Shown here: positions 18,200-25,685 of the stretch, in pieces | How positions within the stretch are numbered: the stretch's first letter is position 1 | Layout of the letters: every line of letters starts with the position of its first letter | Source of the DNA: Micromonospora sp. NBC_00421 | GTDB lineage: Bacteria; Actinomycetota; Actinomycetes; Mycobacteriales; Micromonosporaceae | Length of the DNA: 64,000 bases | Assembly (NCBI RefSeq): GCF_036017915.1 | Contig: NZ_CP107929.1 | Coordinates: 6,127,001-6,191,000 of the forward strand | Reading direction: 5' to 3' | The notes under the pieces: model-generated | What the model saw: only the letters and a program-made list of their open reading frames with translations | What the model was told of the DNA's origin: nothing | Databases searched by the model: none | Position numbers and translations under genes: made by a program

Positions 18200-19416
18200 T
18201 GCCCGGACGCACCCGCGCCAACGGCGAAGGCTCGATCTTCCCGTACCGCAACGGCTTCGCCGCGTACGTCTGGGTCACCAAGCCCGACGGGAAGCGGACC
18301 CGCAAGTATGTCTACGGCCCGACCCGGGAGGCCGTCCACGACAAGTGGATCAAGCTGCACCAGCAGGCCAAGGCGGGGCCGGTCGCTACCCGGGTGCCGA
18401 GCCTTGGTGACTACCTGACCTACTGGCACCGGGAGGTCGTGCGGCCCAACCTCGCGCCGCTGACCTGCGCCACCTACGAGACGATCCTCCGGCTGTACGT
18501 GATCCCCGGCCTCGGCGGGAAGCGGCTCGACCGGCTCCAGGTGCGCGACGTGCAGACCTGGATCAACGAGGTGGCCCGCGCCTGCCAGTGCTGCGCCCAG
18601 GGCAAGGACGCCCGCCGCCCGGAACTCAAGAGGCGCTGCTGCGCGCTCGGCCGGTGCTGCATTGACGTGCCGTCCGCCCGCACGGTCAAGGACGTCCGGG
18701 GCGTGCTGCGCTCGGCGCTCAACCATGCGGCCACCGAGGAACTGGTCACCCGCAACGCCGCCGCCCTGGTCAAGCTCCCACCGGTCCGCCGCCGCAGGGG
18801 CCGGGCGTGGACCAGTGACGAGGCGCGTCGCTTCCTGGAGTCCGCGCGGGCCGACCGCGATCCGTTGTACGCCGCGTACGTGCTGATCCTGGTGCTCGGC
18901 CTGCGCAAGGGTGAGGTGCTCGGCCTCACCGGGGACGCCGTCGACCTGGCGGCGGGGGAGCTGTCGATCGGCTGGCAGTTGCAGCGGGTCGGCGGCCAAC
19001 TGCTGCACCGGGAGACCAAGACGCAGACCTCGGACGCCACGCTCCCGCTGCCGGACATCTGTGCGGCGGCACTCGACCTCCGCCAGCAGGCGAGGAAGGC
19101 CGACCGTGATGAGGCGGGCATCGCCTGGCAGGGCTCCCGGCTGCTGTTCACCACCCGCTACGGAACGCCGGTCGAGCCGCGCAACTTCAACCGTTCCTGG
19201 GATGCCCGCTGCGCCCGGGCCGGAGTCAGGAAGATCACCGTGCACGATGCGCGGCGTACCTGCGCGACGCTGCTCGTCGACCTGGACGTGCACCCGCGCG
19301 TCATCATGCAGGTGCTCCGGCACGCCGAGGTGTCGGTGACGATGGAGATCTATTCGCAGGCGTCCTCGGACGCCACCCGCGACGCCCTCAAGCGCTTGGG
19401 CGAGAGCCTGCGCTGA
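18199..19416 (+). CDS. int: Tyrosine recombinase integrase of element 1
   Basis: 405 residues. Catalyses recombination between attP and the tRNA-Pro 3' end. An N-terminal AP2-like arm-binding segment (GEGSIFPYRNGFAAYVWV) comes first, then a SAM-like core-binding domain with an inserted Cys-rich loop (CQCCAQG, RCCALGRCC, residues about 130-155). The catalytic domain has all expected residues: Arg in LGLRKGE (about 235), Lys in RETKTQ, His and Arg in HDARR (about 348), His in LRHAE (about 374) and Tyr in EIYSQ (about 384). Attachment site 2 lies 78 bp downstream. Confidence 0.95.
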   Translation: MPGRTRANGEGSIFPYRNGFAAYVWVTKPDGKRTRKYVYGPTREAVHDKWIKLHQQAKAGPVATRVPSLGDYLTYWHREVVRPNLAPLTCATYETILRLYVIPGLGGKRLDRLQVRDVQTWINEVARACQCCAQGKDARRPELKRRCCALGRCCIDVPSARTVKDVRGVLRSALNHAATEELVTRNAAALVKLPPVRRRRGRAWTSDEARRFLESARADRDPLYAAYVLILVLGLRKGEVLGLTGDAVDLAAGELSIGWQLQRVGGQLLHRETKTQTSDATLPLPDICAAALDLRQQARKADRDEAGIAWQGSRLLFTTRYGTPVEPRNFNRSWDARCARAGVRKITVHDARRTCATLLVDLDVHPRVIMQVLRHAEVSVTMEIYSQASSDATRDALKRLGESLR

Positions 19417-19424
19417 CCGCTGCT

Positions 19425-19444
19425 GCTGTACTTCACTGCTGTAC
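19425..19444 (+). repeat. Terminal direct repeat of element 1, right copy
   Basis: GCTGTACTTCACTGCTGTAC, 19 of 20 positions identical to 10229-10248. It lies between the int stop and the terminator hairpin of attachment site 2, where an arm-type integrase site would be expected. Confidence 0.55.
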
Positions 19445-19453
19445 AGAAGCACT

Positions 19454-19486
19454 AGAGGGCACATCCATGGATCGGATGTGCCCTCT
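19454..19486 (-). terminator. tRNA-type terminator hairpin at attachment site 2
   Basis: A perfect 13-bp stem (AGAGGGCACATCC / GGATGTGCCCTCT) and a 7-nt loop. It is identical in the stem to the hairpin behind the intact tRNA at 33568-33600. It also lies 38 nt after int, so it may terminate the int transcript. Confidence 0.7.
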
Positions 19487-19493
19487 GACCTCT

Positions 19494-19540
19494 GTCGGGG
19501 TGGCCGGATTCGAACCGACGACCTCTTCGTCCCGAACGAA
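19494..19540. repeat. Attachment site 2: partial tRNA-Pro 3' end
   Basis: 47 bp identical to 33607-33653 of the intact tRNA-Pro gene, with no 5' half. It is the junction of the two elements. With the hairpin to its left, the near-identity to the 33.56-33.65 kb region extends over about 90 bp with a 1-nt length difference. Confidence 0.9.
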
Positions 19541-19634
19541 TGATCATGAATCCTTCAGCAGTGGAAGGGCTTCACTTCACCTCGGCAGATAGTCCATCAT
19601 CGTTCGCCAGAGTCCGCCGACGTGCGGGCCGGTT

Positions 19635-19654
19635 GTCACTCAGTTGGTCACGCA
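19635..19654 (+). repeat. Terminal direct repeat of element 2, left copy
   Basis: GTCACTCAGTTGGTCACGCA, 18 of 20 positions identical to 33539-33558. Each copy has GTCAC twice, 12 bp apart. Candidate arm-type binding site for the element 2 integrase. The rest of 19541-19802 shows no gene. Confidence 0.5.
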
Positions 19655-19802
19655 GTCAAGGATCTTGCGCGCCCGCCTCCGGAGGGAGATGCCTCTTCCG
19701 GCCGCATCTAGTCATTGAGCTGGTCTGATGCCAGCCGAGATGGGTACGAACGGTCGACTTCGGCATGCATTGGGCACAAGGGCTTCCGCACCGGCGGCTA
19801 CA

Positions 19803-20402
19803 TCACTCGATGCCGGGCCGTGAGTGTGGCAGTTCGTGAAGGTAGCCGCTTCGATCGCGTAGCCAGTACCGACCTGCGGCGTCGCGGAACTCAAGGCTGA
19901 CGACAAGCCCGTCATGCCGCTCATCGTCGGTGAGGTCATCGGGGGCGATGTCGTTGACATTCACAATCAGTTCTCCGCGATACGGCGGCACGACCTTGAT
20001 CGGTCGGCTAAGCCAAGATGTCTTTTCGGGGTTAGGCCGATAGAATCTGACAACTGCGTCGTAAATCGGTGATTCGGAGGCATTCACGATCCAGGCACCC
20101 CAGTCGTAGACAACCCAGCCCGATAGGCCCGCTACCACCTGCCTGGCTGTCGTGCTGCGGCCGTACCAGACCGCGACGAGAGACGCCTGACTACGCCTCT
20201 CGTCCGCCCTTCGTTCCCGGCGGTCTAGCTCGGCTCGGGCGTCGCGCCCAGACTCGACCTTGTACACGCGGTATCCGACCATGGCCGCAGCCAGGGCGAG
20301 GATGACGGTGGCGACGTTGGCCAGTGCGCCGATCCACGTTGCCACGTCGCCCAGTTCCCACGGCCGGGTGGCAAGATAGGCCATCGTTGCGGGTGCGATC
20401 AC
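19803..20402 (-). CDS. Uncharacterised membrane-anchored protein
   Basis: 199 residues. One N-terminal membrane segment (WIGALANVATVILALAAAMVGY) is followed by a highly charged helix (ARAELDRRERRADERR) and a beta-rich domain with WIVNASESPIYDAVVRFY and LEFRDAAGRYWLRD. The NASxxPIYDV type of C-terminal domain recurs in small actinomycete membrane proteins of unknown role. It lies 149 bp after the Ntn-like gene and may be in the same operon. The start could be GTG 20402 or ATG 20384; neither has a good ribosome site. Confidence 0.65.
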   Translation of the reverse strand: MIAPATMAYLATRPWELGDVATWIGALANVATVILALAAAMVGYRVYKVESGRDARAELDRRERRADERRSQASLVAVWYGRSTTARQVVAGLSGWVVYDWGAWIVNASESPIYDAVVRFYRPNPEKTSWLSRPIKVVPPYRGELIVNVNDIAPDDLTDDERHDGLVVSLEFRDAAGRYWLRDRSGYLHELPHSRPGIE

Positions 20403-20551
20403 GTGGTCAGGCTAGGCCGCTCCTGCAACAGCCTCGCGGCCGTAGTTGTAGCCGCCGGCAAGTGACTCTGTGCTCTGTAGTGGCTTAGCCCAACTTGCAG
20501 CCCCGACGATCACCGCAGCAGAAGGCCGGGTGTCCCGGCCGATCACAGTCC

Positions 20552-21472
20552 CTAGCCCCGCCAGCCGGGTCGACGCTGCCGGGAAAGTCCACCATAGTCA
20601 AAAACGGGAGAAGAATTTGCGCGCTCGAACGTAATCGGATGCAAGCCACCCCAATGGATATCGGTCAAACCTCCCCGCATCACGAGGGGGGTGGCAGTCA
20701 CATTCGGAAAAAGAATGAATGGAGTATACACATCATAATCAGAAAGAGGGGTTGCGGGCAAATACTTGATGTTGATTCGACCTTCCAGGGACCTTAACTG
20801 AACAGACATGCAATCGGAGCCAATTGTTGAACATAAATCACTTGCTCTTCTAATCGCGGATACCGCGATCTTCTCAAGTACCTCGACCGTGTGGAAAGTG
20901 CCAGGCTTCAAGGCGCTTATTCGTTGCTGAATGTCTTGCTCGGGTCTCGATGTCAGATCCCCATTCGCGAATACATAAAACTTGTCTCGCTTCCAGGTCA
21001 TCGGTCGAGTTTCGGCATGGAACAGTCTAGTGCTATCGCCCCTCCGGCCAGTGTGGTCAAGTCGATAGAAGACCGGCCGTGAAGCTAACCTTCGAACGCG
21101 CTGTTGGCCTACCACCTGGACGGTAAGGGGGGCGCCGTGCGTTGCCTTTAGGTAATGTTGATCAATTGCTTCCCTGAGGCGGATTAGATACCACCCCAGG
21201 TCTCGTTCATGGCCTCGGTGGCCAAAGCGAGTGCCCTCATGGTGATAGCCGGGGTCCAAAATCCTGCTGATCCATACGTCGGTCGGCTCGCCCTTTATGT
21301 GAGCGATACCCGTATACCCGAGCGTTACAGTTGCATTACTCGCTTGAAAGAGTATTGCCTTGTTGGCTGCCGTGTCATGCGGCCTATAGCTCCTCCCTCG
21401 TCTAGTTGTCACCAAGCGATCACTGACATGCAGCGCGAACTCTGGCGTGATAATCGATACAAGTAGCGTCAC
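20552..21472 (-). CDS. Putative stand-alone Ntn-hydrolase (proteasome-like) on element 2
   Basis: 306 residues from GTG 21472, 6 nt after the HAD gene stop. The start MTLLVSIITPEFALHVSDR would, after Met removal, expose Thr1. Asp then falls at position 17, and a Lys follows in ANKAILF (position 37, four past the proteasomal Lys33). A hydrophobic strand and GYTGIA come next, and a later GSDCMSVQL could supply the Asp166/Ser169 region. This fits the N-terminal-nucleophile hydrolase pattern of HslV/20S beta subunits. The remaining about 200 residues are unfamiliar. Family assignment is inference; no such activity is shown. Codons are visibly AT-richer than in the chromosome. Confidence 0.6.
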   Translation of the reverse strand: MTLLVSIITPEFALHVSDRLVTTRRGRSYRPHDTAANKAILFQASNATVTLGYTGIAHIKGEPTDVWISRILDPGYHHEGTRFGHRGHERDLGWYLIRLREAIDQHYLKATHGAPLTVQVVGQQRVRRLASRPVFYRLDHTGRRGDSTRLFHAETRPMTWKRDKFYVFANGDLTSRPEQDIQQRISALKPGTFHTVEVLEKIAVSAIRRASDLCSTIGSDCMSVQLRSLEGRINIKYLPATPLSDYDVYTPFILFPNVTATPLVMRGGLTDIHWGGLHPITFERANSSPVFDYGGLSRQRRPGWRG

Positions 21473-21478
21473 GGGACG

Positions 21479-22174
21479 TTATCCGCCAATACGTTTGATC
21501 AGAACCTCGGCTATCTCTATCATGTCTGTGATTACCACATCCGCCGAGGCGGCTTGGAATTCCTCAATCTTGGCCTGTCGATTCGCATACCCAACCACCC
21601 GAACACCGGCCGCCCTCGATCCCTCAATGTCGGAAAGTGAGTCACCGATCAGAACGCATCGACGCGGCTGTTCGCCGAGGACTCGGACGGCTTGCAGGAT
21701 AGGTGCCGGATTGGGCTTCATGTAATCCGGAGCGGAGTATGCCCGGCCGACTACTGGCGATACGCAGCTGGCTAGCCGATGAGCTGCCAGGTAGGCACCC
21801 ACCGCACCGGCTGAGTTGTTGCTGACCACTGCCACCGGGATGCCGGCCTGCCGGGCTGCCACGATGACTTCCCGGCCGTACGGCGTGGGTTCGGCAGTCT
21901 CGACGGCGCGGCGCTCGGCTGCGCAGAGTGCGTCCTCTACCGCCCGCGTGACGTCCTGGCCGCTGGTTGCGCCGACGCGGCGTAGCACCTCTAGCGGGTC
22001 TGGTTCGCCGGCCAGGTCGGGCGGCACGTCGACGCTGTGCTTTCGAAGGACGTCGACCAACTCGGCGGCAACCTGCGGCGCCGGGTAGCCGGCGAAGACG
22101 CTGCACACTGGGCCGTCGAAGTCGAGCAGCAGCGCGCCGACCCCGGCTAGTAACCGGTCAAGGTCGGCGTTCAT
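21479..22174 (-). CDS. HAD-family phosphatase
   Basis: 231 residues. All four HAD motifs are present: LLLDFDGPV (nucleophile Asp and acid Asp), VVSNNSAGAV (motif II), KPNP (motif III lysine) and GDSLSDIEGSRAAG (motif IV). A helical cap lies between motifs I and II, as in phosphoglycolate-phosphatase-like enzymes of subfamily I. The substrate is unknown. The ATG overlaps the stop of the upstream GntR gene (ATGA) and the next gene follows after 6 nt, so GntR, HAD and the Ntn-like protein are co-translated. Confidence 0.88.
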   Translation of the reverse strand: MNADLDRLLAGVGALLLDFDGPVCSVFAGYPAPQVAAELVDVLRKHSVDVPPDLAGEPDPLEVLRRVGATSGQDVTRAVEDALCAAERRAVETAEPTPYGREVIVAARQAGIPVAVVSNNSAGAVGAYLAAHRLASCVSPVVGRAYSAPDYMKPNPAPILQAVRVLGEQPRRCVLIGDSLSDIEGSRAAGVRVVGYANRQAKIEEFQAASADVVITDMIEIAEVLIKRIGG

Positions 22175-23037
22175 GCGTCGTACCGGTAGGCGATGGTCGA
22201 CCACACGGAGTCGAACCACTGGCGGGACGCTTCCACGAACTGCGTGCCGTGGGAGGCGTCGTCATCGGTCACCGCGTAGTGGAATAGCGGCACGTCCTTG
22301 CCCATTAGGTCGTAGATCGCCATGGGCTCACCCTTGATCGAGACGGTGCGCTCGACTACAGGATAGAAGCCGTAGAAGACCTCTTCGCCGTTCAAGATGT
22401 AGAGCTTGAACAAGGGCGACGCTCGATGCACCCGTACCTCTACGGTGGTCGATCGGATCAGGCCGAGGTCGCCCAACTCGGCCACTTGGTCGATGATGCC
22501 GTCTGCCGCCCGGCGCGTGATGCGCTCGGCTCGCTCTCGCACCGCCGGATCATCCGCCTGAGTCTCAGCCCGAGCGGGCAGCGCCATGGGCATCGTCATG
22601 TCAGAGATCAGCACCCGTACCGCGATCGTCTCCGGCGCGAGCCTGCCCACCCGCACCTTGTCGAGCGCTTCGGCAAGCGCGTCTCGCAACGTCTCGCCCG
22701 AGAACCCGGCGAAGTCGATGGTGACGTGCGGCCTCTCGAATGCGGCTTCGATGTGTGGCCGCAGCTCTACGGCTCGCTGTGTCTGCGCCCGGACGAACGC
22801 GCCGCTGCCCTGCCGGGACACGATCAGCCGTTCCGCGCGGAGCAGGTCTAAGGCTCGCTTGACTGTCTCCCGCGCAACGCCGTACCGGGCGGCTAGGTCG
22901 GGTTGTGACGGCAGCTTGTCACCGGGCGCGAGTCGACGCGTGAGGATGGCCGCTCGCAGCTTGTTCGCGATCTGCTGCGAAGCCTGTTTGGGGTCGTCGG
23001 GGTCCAGTTCGCCGAGGAAGTCAAGGTTCTCGCTCAC
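22171..23037 (-). CDS. GntR-family repressor (UTRA-like C-terminal domain), element 2 master regulator
   Basis: 288 residues. The N-terminal winged helix (KQASQQIANKLRAAILTRRLAPG, LPSQPDLAARYGVARETVKRAL, RQGSGAFVR) is followed by an effector-type C-terminal domain of about 190 residues. I start it at GTG 23037. The 9-codon extension to TTG 23064 would run through the first operator palindrome. Three related palindromes lie just upstream, one of them inside the rightward promoter, so it probably represses itself and the transfer operon. This matches the role of KorSA/StoR-type regulators, which is family knowledge. Confidence 0.88.
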   Translation of the reverse strand: MSENLDFLGELDPDDPKQASQQIANKLRAAILTRRLAPGDKLPSQPDLAARYGVARETVKRALDLLRAERLIVSRQGSGAFVRAQTQRAVELRPHIEAAFERPHVTIDFAGFSGETLRDALAEALDKVRVGRLAPETIAVRVLISDMTMPMALPARAETQADDPAVRERAERITRRAADGIIDQVAELGDLGLIRSTTVEVRVHRASPLFKLYILNGEEVFYGFYPVVERTVSIKGEPMAIYDLMGKDVPLFHYAVTDDDASHGTQFVEASRQWFDSVWSTIAYRYDA

Positions 23038-23052
23038 CCCCTCACGGTAGCG

Positions 23053-23069
23053 CTGACTAGCCAAGTCAG
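23053..23069. promoter_or_regulatory. GntR operator site 1
   Basis: CTGACTAGCCAAGTCAG, a 6-bp inverted repeat (CTGACT/AGTCAG). It lies 16 bp upstream of the GntR GTG, where a repressor would block its own transcription. Confidence 0.65.
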
Positions 23070-23088
23070 GAAAGTTCGCCGCACCCCC

Positions 23089-23118
23089 TTGACCTGACTA
23101 GCCAAGCCAGCTTAGGTT
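23089..23118 (+). promoter_or_regulatory. Rightward transfer-operon promoter containing operator 2
   Basis: TTGACC (23089-23094), an 18-bp spacer and TAGGTT (23113-23118). The spacer consists almost entirely of operator site 2, CTGACTAGCCAAGCCAG (23094-23110), which differs from site 1 by one base. A repressor bound there would exclude RNA polymerase. The first gene served is at 23499, leaving a 380-nt leader in which I see no gene. Confidence 0.6.
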
Positions 23119-23132
23119 CATCAACGTCCGAC

Positions 23133-23149
23133 CTGGCTAGCCAGGCAGG
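23133..23149. promoter_or_regulatory. GntR operator site 3
   Basis: Contains the perfect 14-bp palindrome CCTGGCTAGCCAGG (23132-23145), which shares the GRCTAGCCARG core with sites 1 and 2. The sites are spaced about 40 bp apart, roughly four helical turns, so they would lie on the same face of the DNA. Confidence 0.6.
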
Positions 23150-23498
23150 GCAAGCCGAACGGAAGTCGGGGAAGGTTGGCGCGCGCCGCGCCGCACGCCC
23201 ACGGGCCGCTCGTGTGGTCGTTCATTGAGAACTTCACAGCAGAAGCGCCGCGTTTGATCCGTCTGCGGCATGTCCGCCTTGATCCACATGGTGGCCGACC
23301 TCGGTAGATCCCGAGCGAGCGGACCGAGTGGGCTGATCTTGGCGCGCGGTTGCTTCTGCCTCTGATCCCCCGTCGTGGGTGGGGTCGCGCTGTCCTGGCG
23401 CGGCCCCCGGCCCCGGCGCTCTGCTGCTGGTCCGTGTGACGCCCGGACCGCCCTGTCTACCCAACCTGACCTACCCCTGTGGGAGAGGTGATCCCGCT

Positions 23499-23666
23499 AT
23501 GTCCGTGATTGCTACGTGTGTGCGTGTCACGACCAAGAGCCGCGCTACCTGGCGTACCTGCACGGCGTGCGGGGCGCTCGCTCCGCTGGCCCCTGACGAG
23601 AACTCCTGCCGGGCTTGCCCGCAGCCGGTGCGTTCTCGCCGTACCGAGAGGAACCGATCGAAGTGA
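23499..23666 (+). CDS. Small zinc-ribbon protein, first gene of transfer operon
   Basis: 55 residues. The C-T-A-C and C-R-A-C pairs (WRTCTACGALAPLAPDENSC) make a zinc ribbon; the C-terminus is strongly basic. GAGAGG precedes the ATG. The stop overlaps the next start (GTGA). Probably a small nucleic-acid-binding accessory protein of the element. Confidence 0.6.
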   Translation: MSVIATCVRVTTKSRATWRTCTACGALAPLAPDENSCRACPQPVRSRRTERNRSK

Positions 23667-23908
23667 CCCCCGCCGAGATGGAGCCGACCCCGGTTGACCT
23701 GGCCGCGATTGACGCCGAGTGGCCGTTGATCGCCGCTGAGTTGGACGTGCTCGACGCTGAGATCAGCCTGTTCTACGCCGACGACCGGGGCGGCCCGTCG
23801 CCGTTGGACTGGCGCAGGTTGCGCCGGGCCGAAGCCCGCGTCACCCGCGTCGCCGCCGAGATGGCCGGGCGACCGGCCACCGGGCAGGCCGCGTTCCGGG
23901 TCGCCTGA
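23663..23908 (+). CDS. DUF6284-like small protein
   Basis: 81 residues from GTG 23663, overlapping the previous stop by 4 nt. The sequence VDLAAIDAEWPLIAAELDVLDAEI followed by DWRRLRRAEARVTRVAAEM is the helical DUF6284 pattern seen in transfer operons of actinomycete elements. Function unknown. It overlaps the following gene by 1 nt. Confidence 0.68.
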   Translation: MTPAEMEPTPVDLAAIDAEWPLIAAELDVLDAEISLFYADDRGGPSPLDWRRLRRAEARVTRVAAEMAGRPATGQAAFRVA

Positions 23909-24276
23909 TGCCCCGCATCCGGGCCGCCTTCCACGATCCGGACGGCAAGCGGTTCGGCATCCCTACCTACTGGTGGCAGGGTGCCCCGCCCGGTTACGCC
24001 ACCCGCCGTCAACTCCGTGCCGCAGGCCTGCGGCCTGCCGGGCAGCCGATCGCTGCTCAGGTGCTCTGGCGTGGTGTCGGCGGCATCCGCGCCGCGTACC
24101 TGTACCGGGTTGATCTGGCCCGACCGAAGCGCACCGCCACCCCTGCCCAGCTCCGCGCCGTCCGCGCCGCGCTGACCGCTCGCCGTACCTGCCGCATCTG
24201 CGAGCGGGTGCAGCCCTACTACATCCCGCGCTCGCTGAACGAGTGCCTTGACTGCTTCGAAGGAGTCCCCTCGTGA
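23908..24276 (+). CDS. RRQRL-motif zinc-binding protein
   Basis: 122 residues. GKRFGIPTYWW, TRRQLRAAGLRPAGQP and AAYLYRVDLARPKRTATPAQ form the conserved core of the RRQRL-motif family of AICE proteins. The C-terminal CRICERVQPYYIPRSLNECLDC has two CxxC pairs for zinc. The role in transfer or replication is unknown. Start and stop are both overlapped by neighbours (TGATG and GTGA). Confidence 0.75.
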   Translation: MPRIRAAFHDPDGKRFGIPTYWWQGAPPGYATRRQLRAAGLRPAGQPIAAQVLWRGVGGIRAAYLYRVDLARPKRTATPAQLRAVRAALTARRTCRICERVQPYYIPRSLNECLDCFEGVPS

Positions 24277-24386
24277 TCTGGCTGTTCCTGATCCTGCTGG
24301 GCGGGCCGCTGGTGATGCTCGCCCCGTTCGCCCTGGCCCACGCCCTCAACAGCGCCACCCCGACCGTGAAGGAGACGCTGCGATGA
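24273..24386 (+). CDS. Very small membrane protein in transfer operon
   Basis: 37 residues from GTG 24273, which overlaps the previous stop. The sequence VIWLFLILLGGPLVMLAPFA is one membrane-spanning helix, followed by AHALNSATPTVKETLR. An AAGGAG ribosome site lies 8 nt upstream. Its own end overlaps the next ATG by 4 nt, so it sits in a chain of coupled genes, which supports real coding despite its size. Confidence 0.6.
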   Translation: MIWLFLILLGGPLVMLAPFALAHALNSATPTVKETLR

Positions 24387-24724
24387 CCGTCCGTAAGACC
24401 CGCCGCGCCGTGATGGCCGAACTGATTCTGCTGGCCGACCCGGCCTTCATCCGGGTTCACACCCCGGGCGTGTCGCTGTCGGTCACCTTCGACAGCGTCG
24501 CCGCCCTGAAGTCGTGGCTGCATCTGGCTGGACTCGACGACCCGGACATGCTGGTCGGCGAGCACGACGGCACCACCGACGACGGTCGCCCGTACCGGTC
24601 GATGAACGCCTATCCGACGTGGCACGGCTGGGAGTTCTACGCCAGCGCCACCGAGTACACCGACCCTGTCGAACCGCTCGACTCGTCGACGGCTGACCGG
24701 CTCGCCGCGTTGGCGGTGGCCTGA
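24383..24724 (+). CDS. Uncharacterised AICE protein
   Basis: 113 residues. Begins MTVRKTRRAVMAELILLADPAF and contains VSLSVTFDSVAALKSWLHLAG and a C-terminal YPTWHGWEFYASATEYT. A soluble alpha/beta protein with no known motif, coupled at both ends (ATGA and TGATG). It is regularly part of such operons, by position, but the function is unknown. Confidence 0.65.
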   Translation: MTVRKTRRAVMAELILLADPAFIRVHTPGVSLSVTFDSVAALKSWLHLAGLDDPDMLVGEHDGTTDDGRPYRSMNAYPTWHGWEFYASATEYTDPVEPLDSSTADRLAALAVA

Positions 24725-25593
24725 TGACCGCGCCGACGCTGAGCATCTACCCCCGAACGGTGGACGAGTTGATGCCCGAGGCGCACGCCCTGGTCGCCCG
24801 TCTCGGCACGGTCCCGTCGCGGAACCGGATCAAGACCGAGTTGCGGGTGGGTGGTCCGAAGGCGGACGCCATTATCGACCGGCTGACCCGCCCCCCGGTC
24901 GACCCGGCCACCACCCCGACCGGCAGCACCCCCGCCCCGGACGCCGCCGACGGGCCACCGGTCGACCTGGACCCGCACCCGGACGCCGACCCGCCCGCGC
25001 CGGACGCGCTCACAGCCCCGGTGCCGCCCACCCCGCCCACCCCGCCCGCCCCGGCCCCGGCCCCGGACATGCCCGAGGCACCCGACGTCGCGTCGGGGCA
25101 GGCAGCACCCGCCGTAGACCCGGGTTCCAACATCACCACCACCCGGACCGCCGGCCGTCCGACGGGCCGGGGGTGGGCGTACGTCGGGGTGATCCTGGGC
25201 GGGGTGGTGTCGATCGCGGCGAACGTGGCCCACACCTACCTGCCGAAGCCGGCCGACGGCACGCCCGCCGGTTGGGCACCGGACCCGGGGTGGTCCCCGT
25301 CGCCGCTGGCGGTGGCGTTGTCGGTGTTCTGGCCGGTCGCTCTGTTCGTGACGGTGGAGATCCTGACGCGCATCCCCTGGGGCGACGGAGTGAGTTCGGT
25401 GTTCGCCCGGGTGGCCGGTGTGCTGCCGGTCGCGGTGGTCGCCGCCGTTGTGTCCTACCGGCACCTGTCCGGGCTGCTGGCCCACTTCGGTGAGGACCCG
25501 CTCACCATCGCCATCGGCCCTCTCGCTGTCGACGGGCTGATGGTGATGGCGTCCGCTGCGCTGCTGGTGACCAGCCGCCGCAGCCGTTCCTGA
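24724..25593 (+). CDS. DUF2637 membrane protein (SpdB-like spread protein)
   Basis: 289 residues. An N-terminal HTH-like segment (VARLGTVPSRNRIKTELRVGGPKADAIIDRL) is followed by a long Pro/Ala/Asp linker (residues about 55-150). The C-terminal domain has about four membrane helices, including AYVGVILGGVVSIAANVAHTYL, LSVFWPVALFVTVEIL and VLPVAVVAAVVSYRHL. This is the DUF2637 architecture found in Streptomyces plasmids and AICEs, proposed to help spread the element through the recipient mycelium. A hairpin follows at 25600. Confidence 0.82.
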   Translation: MTAPTLSIYPRTVDELMPEAHALVARLGTVPSRNRIKTELRVGGPKADAIIDRLTRPPVDPATTPTGSTPAPDAADGPPVDLDPHPDADPPAPDALTAPVPPTPPTPPAPAPAPDMPEAPDVASGQAAPAVDPGSNITTTRTAGRPTGRGWAYVGVILGGVVSIAANVAHTYLPKPADGTPAGWAPDPGWSPSPLAVALSVFWPVALFVTVEILTRIPWGDGVSSVFARVAGVLPVAVVAAVVSYRHLSGLLAHFGEDPLTIAIGPLAVDGLMVMASAALLVTSRRSRS

Positions 25594-25599
25594 CCCCGC

Positions 25600-25645
25600 C
25601 CGGCGGCACAGCCCCATGGCCTGGAAACCCGTGCTGTGCCGCCGG
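25600..25645 (+). terminator. Hairpin inside the transfer operon
   Basis: A perfect 13-bp stem (25600-25612 with 25633-25645) and a 20-nt loop in the 92-bp gap after the DUF2637 gene. It is not followed by a U-tract. It could attenuate or process the transcript, since the remaining operon genes point the same way. Confidence 0.5.
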
Positions 25646-25685
25646 TCCGGTCACCCAACCCCCATGTGAGAGGAGGGCATCTCTG

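Larger units (their letters stand above)
10100..19540. mobile_element. Integrative element 1 in tRNA-Pro (Rep/Xis/Int, no TraB)
   Basis: Bounded by tRNA-Pro 3'-end repeats at 10100-10143 and 19494-19540. From left to right it holds two small leftward genes, a divergent GntR regulator, a block of uncharacterised genes (11.5-15.3 kb) with lower GC and poorer codon bias, a roughly 1.1-kb non-coding region, then overlapping rep, xis and int. This is the pSAM2-type replication/integration module. No FtsK-like transfer ATPase is present, so it is probably unable to conjugate alone and may be mobilised by element 2 or be a remnant. Confidence 0.85.

Noticed and set aside
23234..23464. Small leftward gene in the leader of the transfer operon
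   Set aside because: Low-complexity translation, no ribosome site, and it lies opposite to the promoter-leader region.
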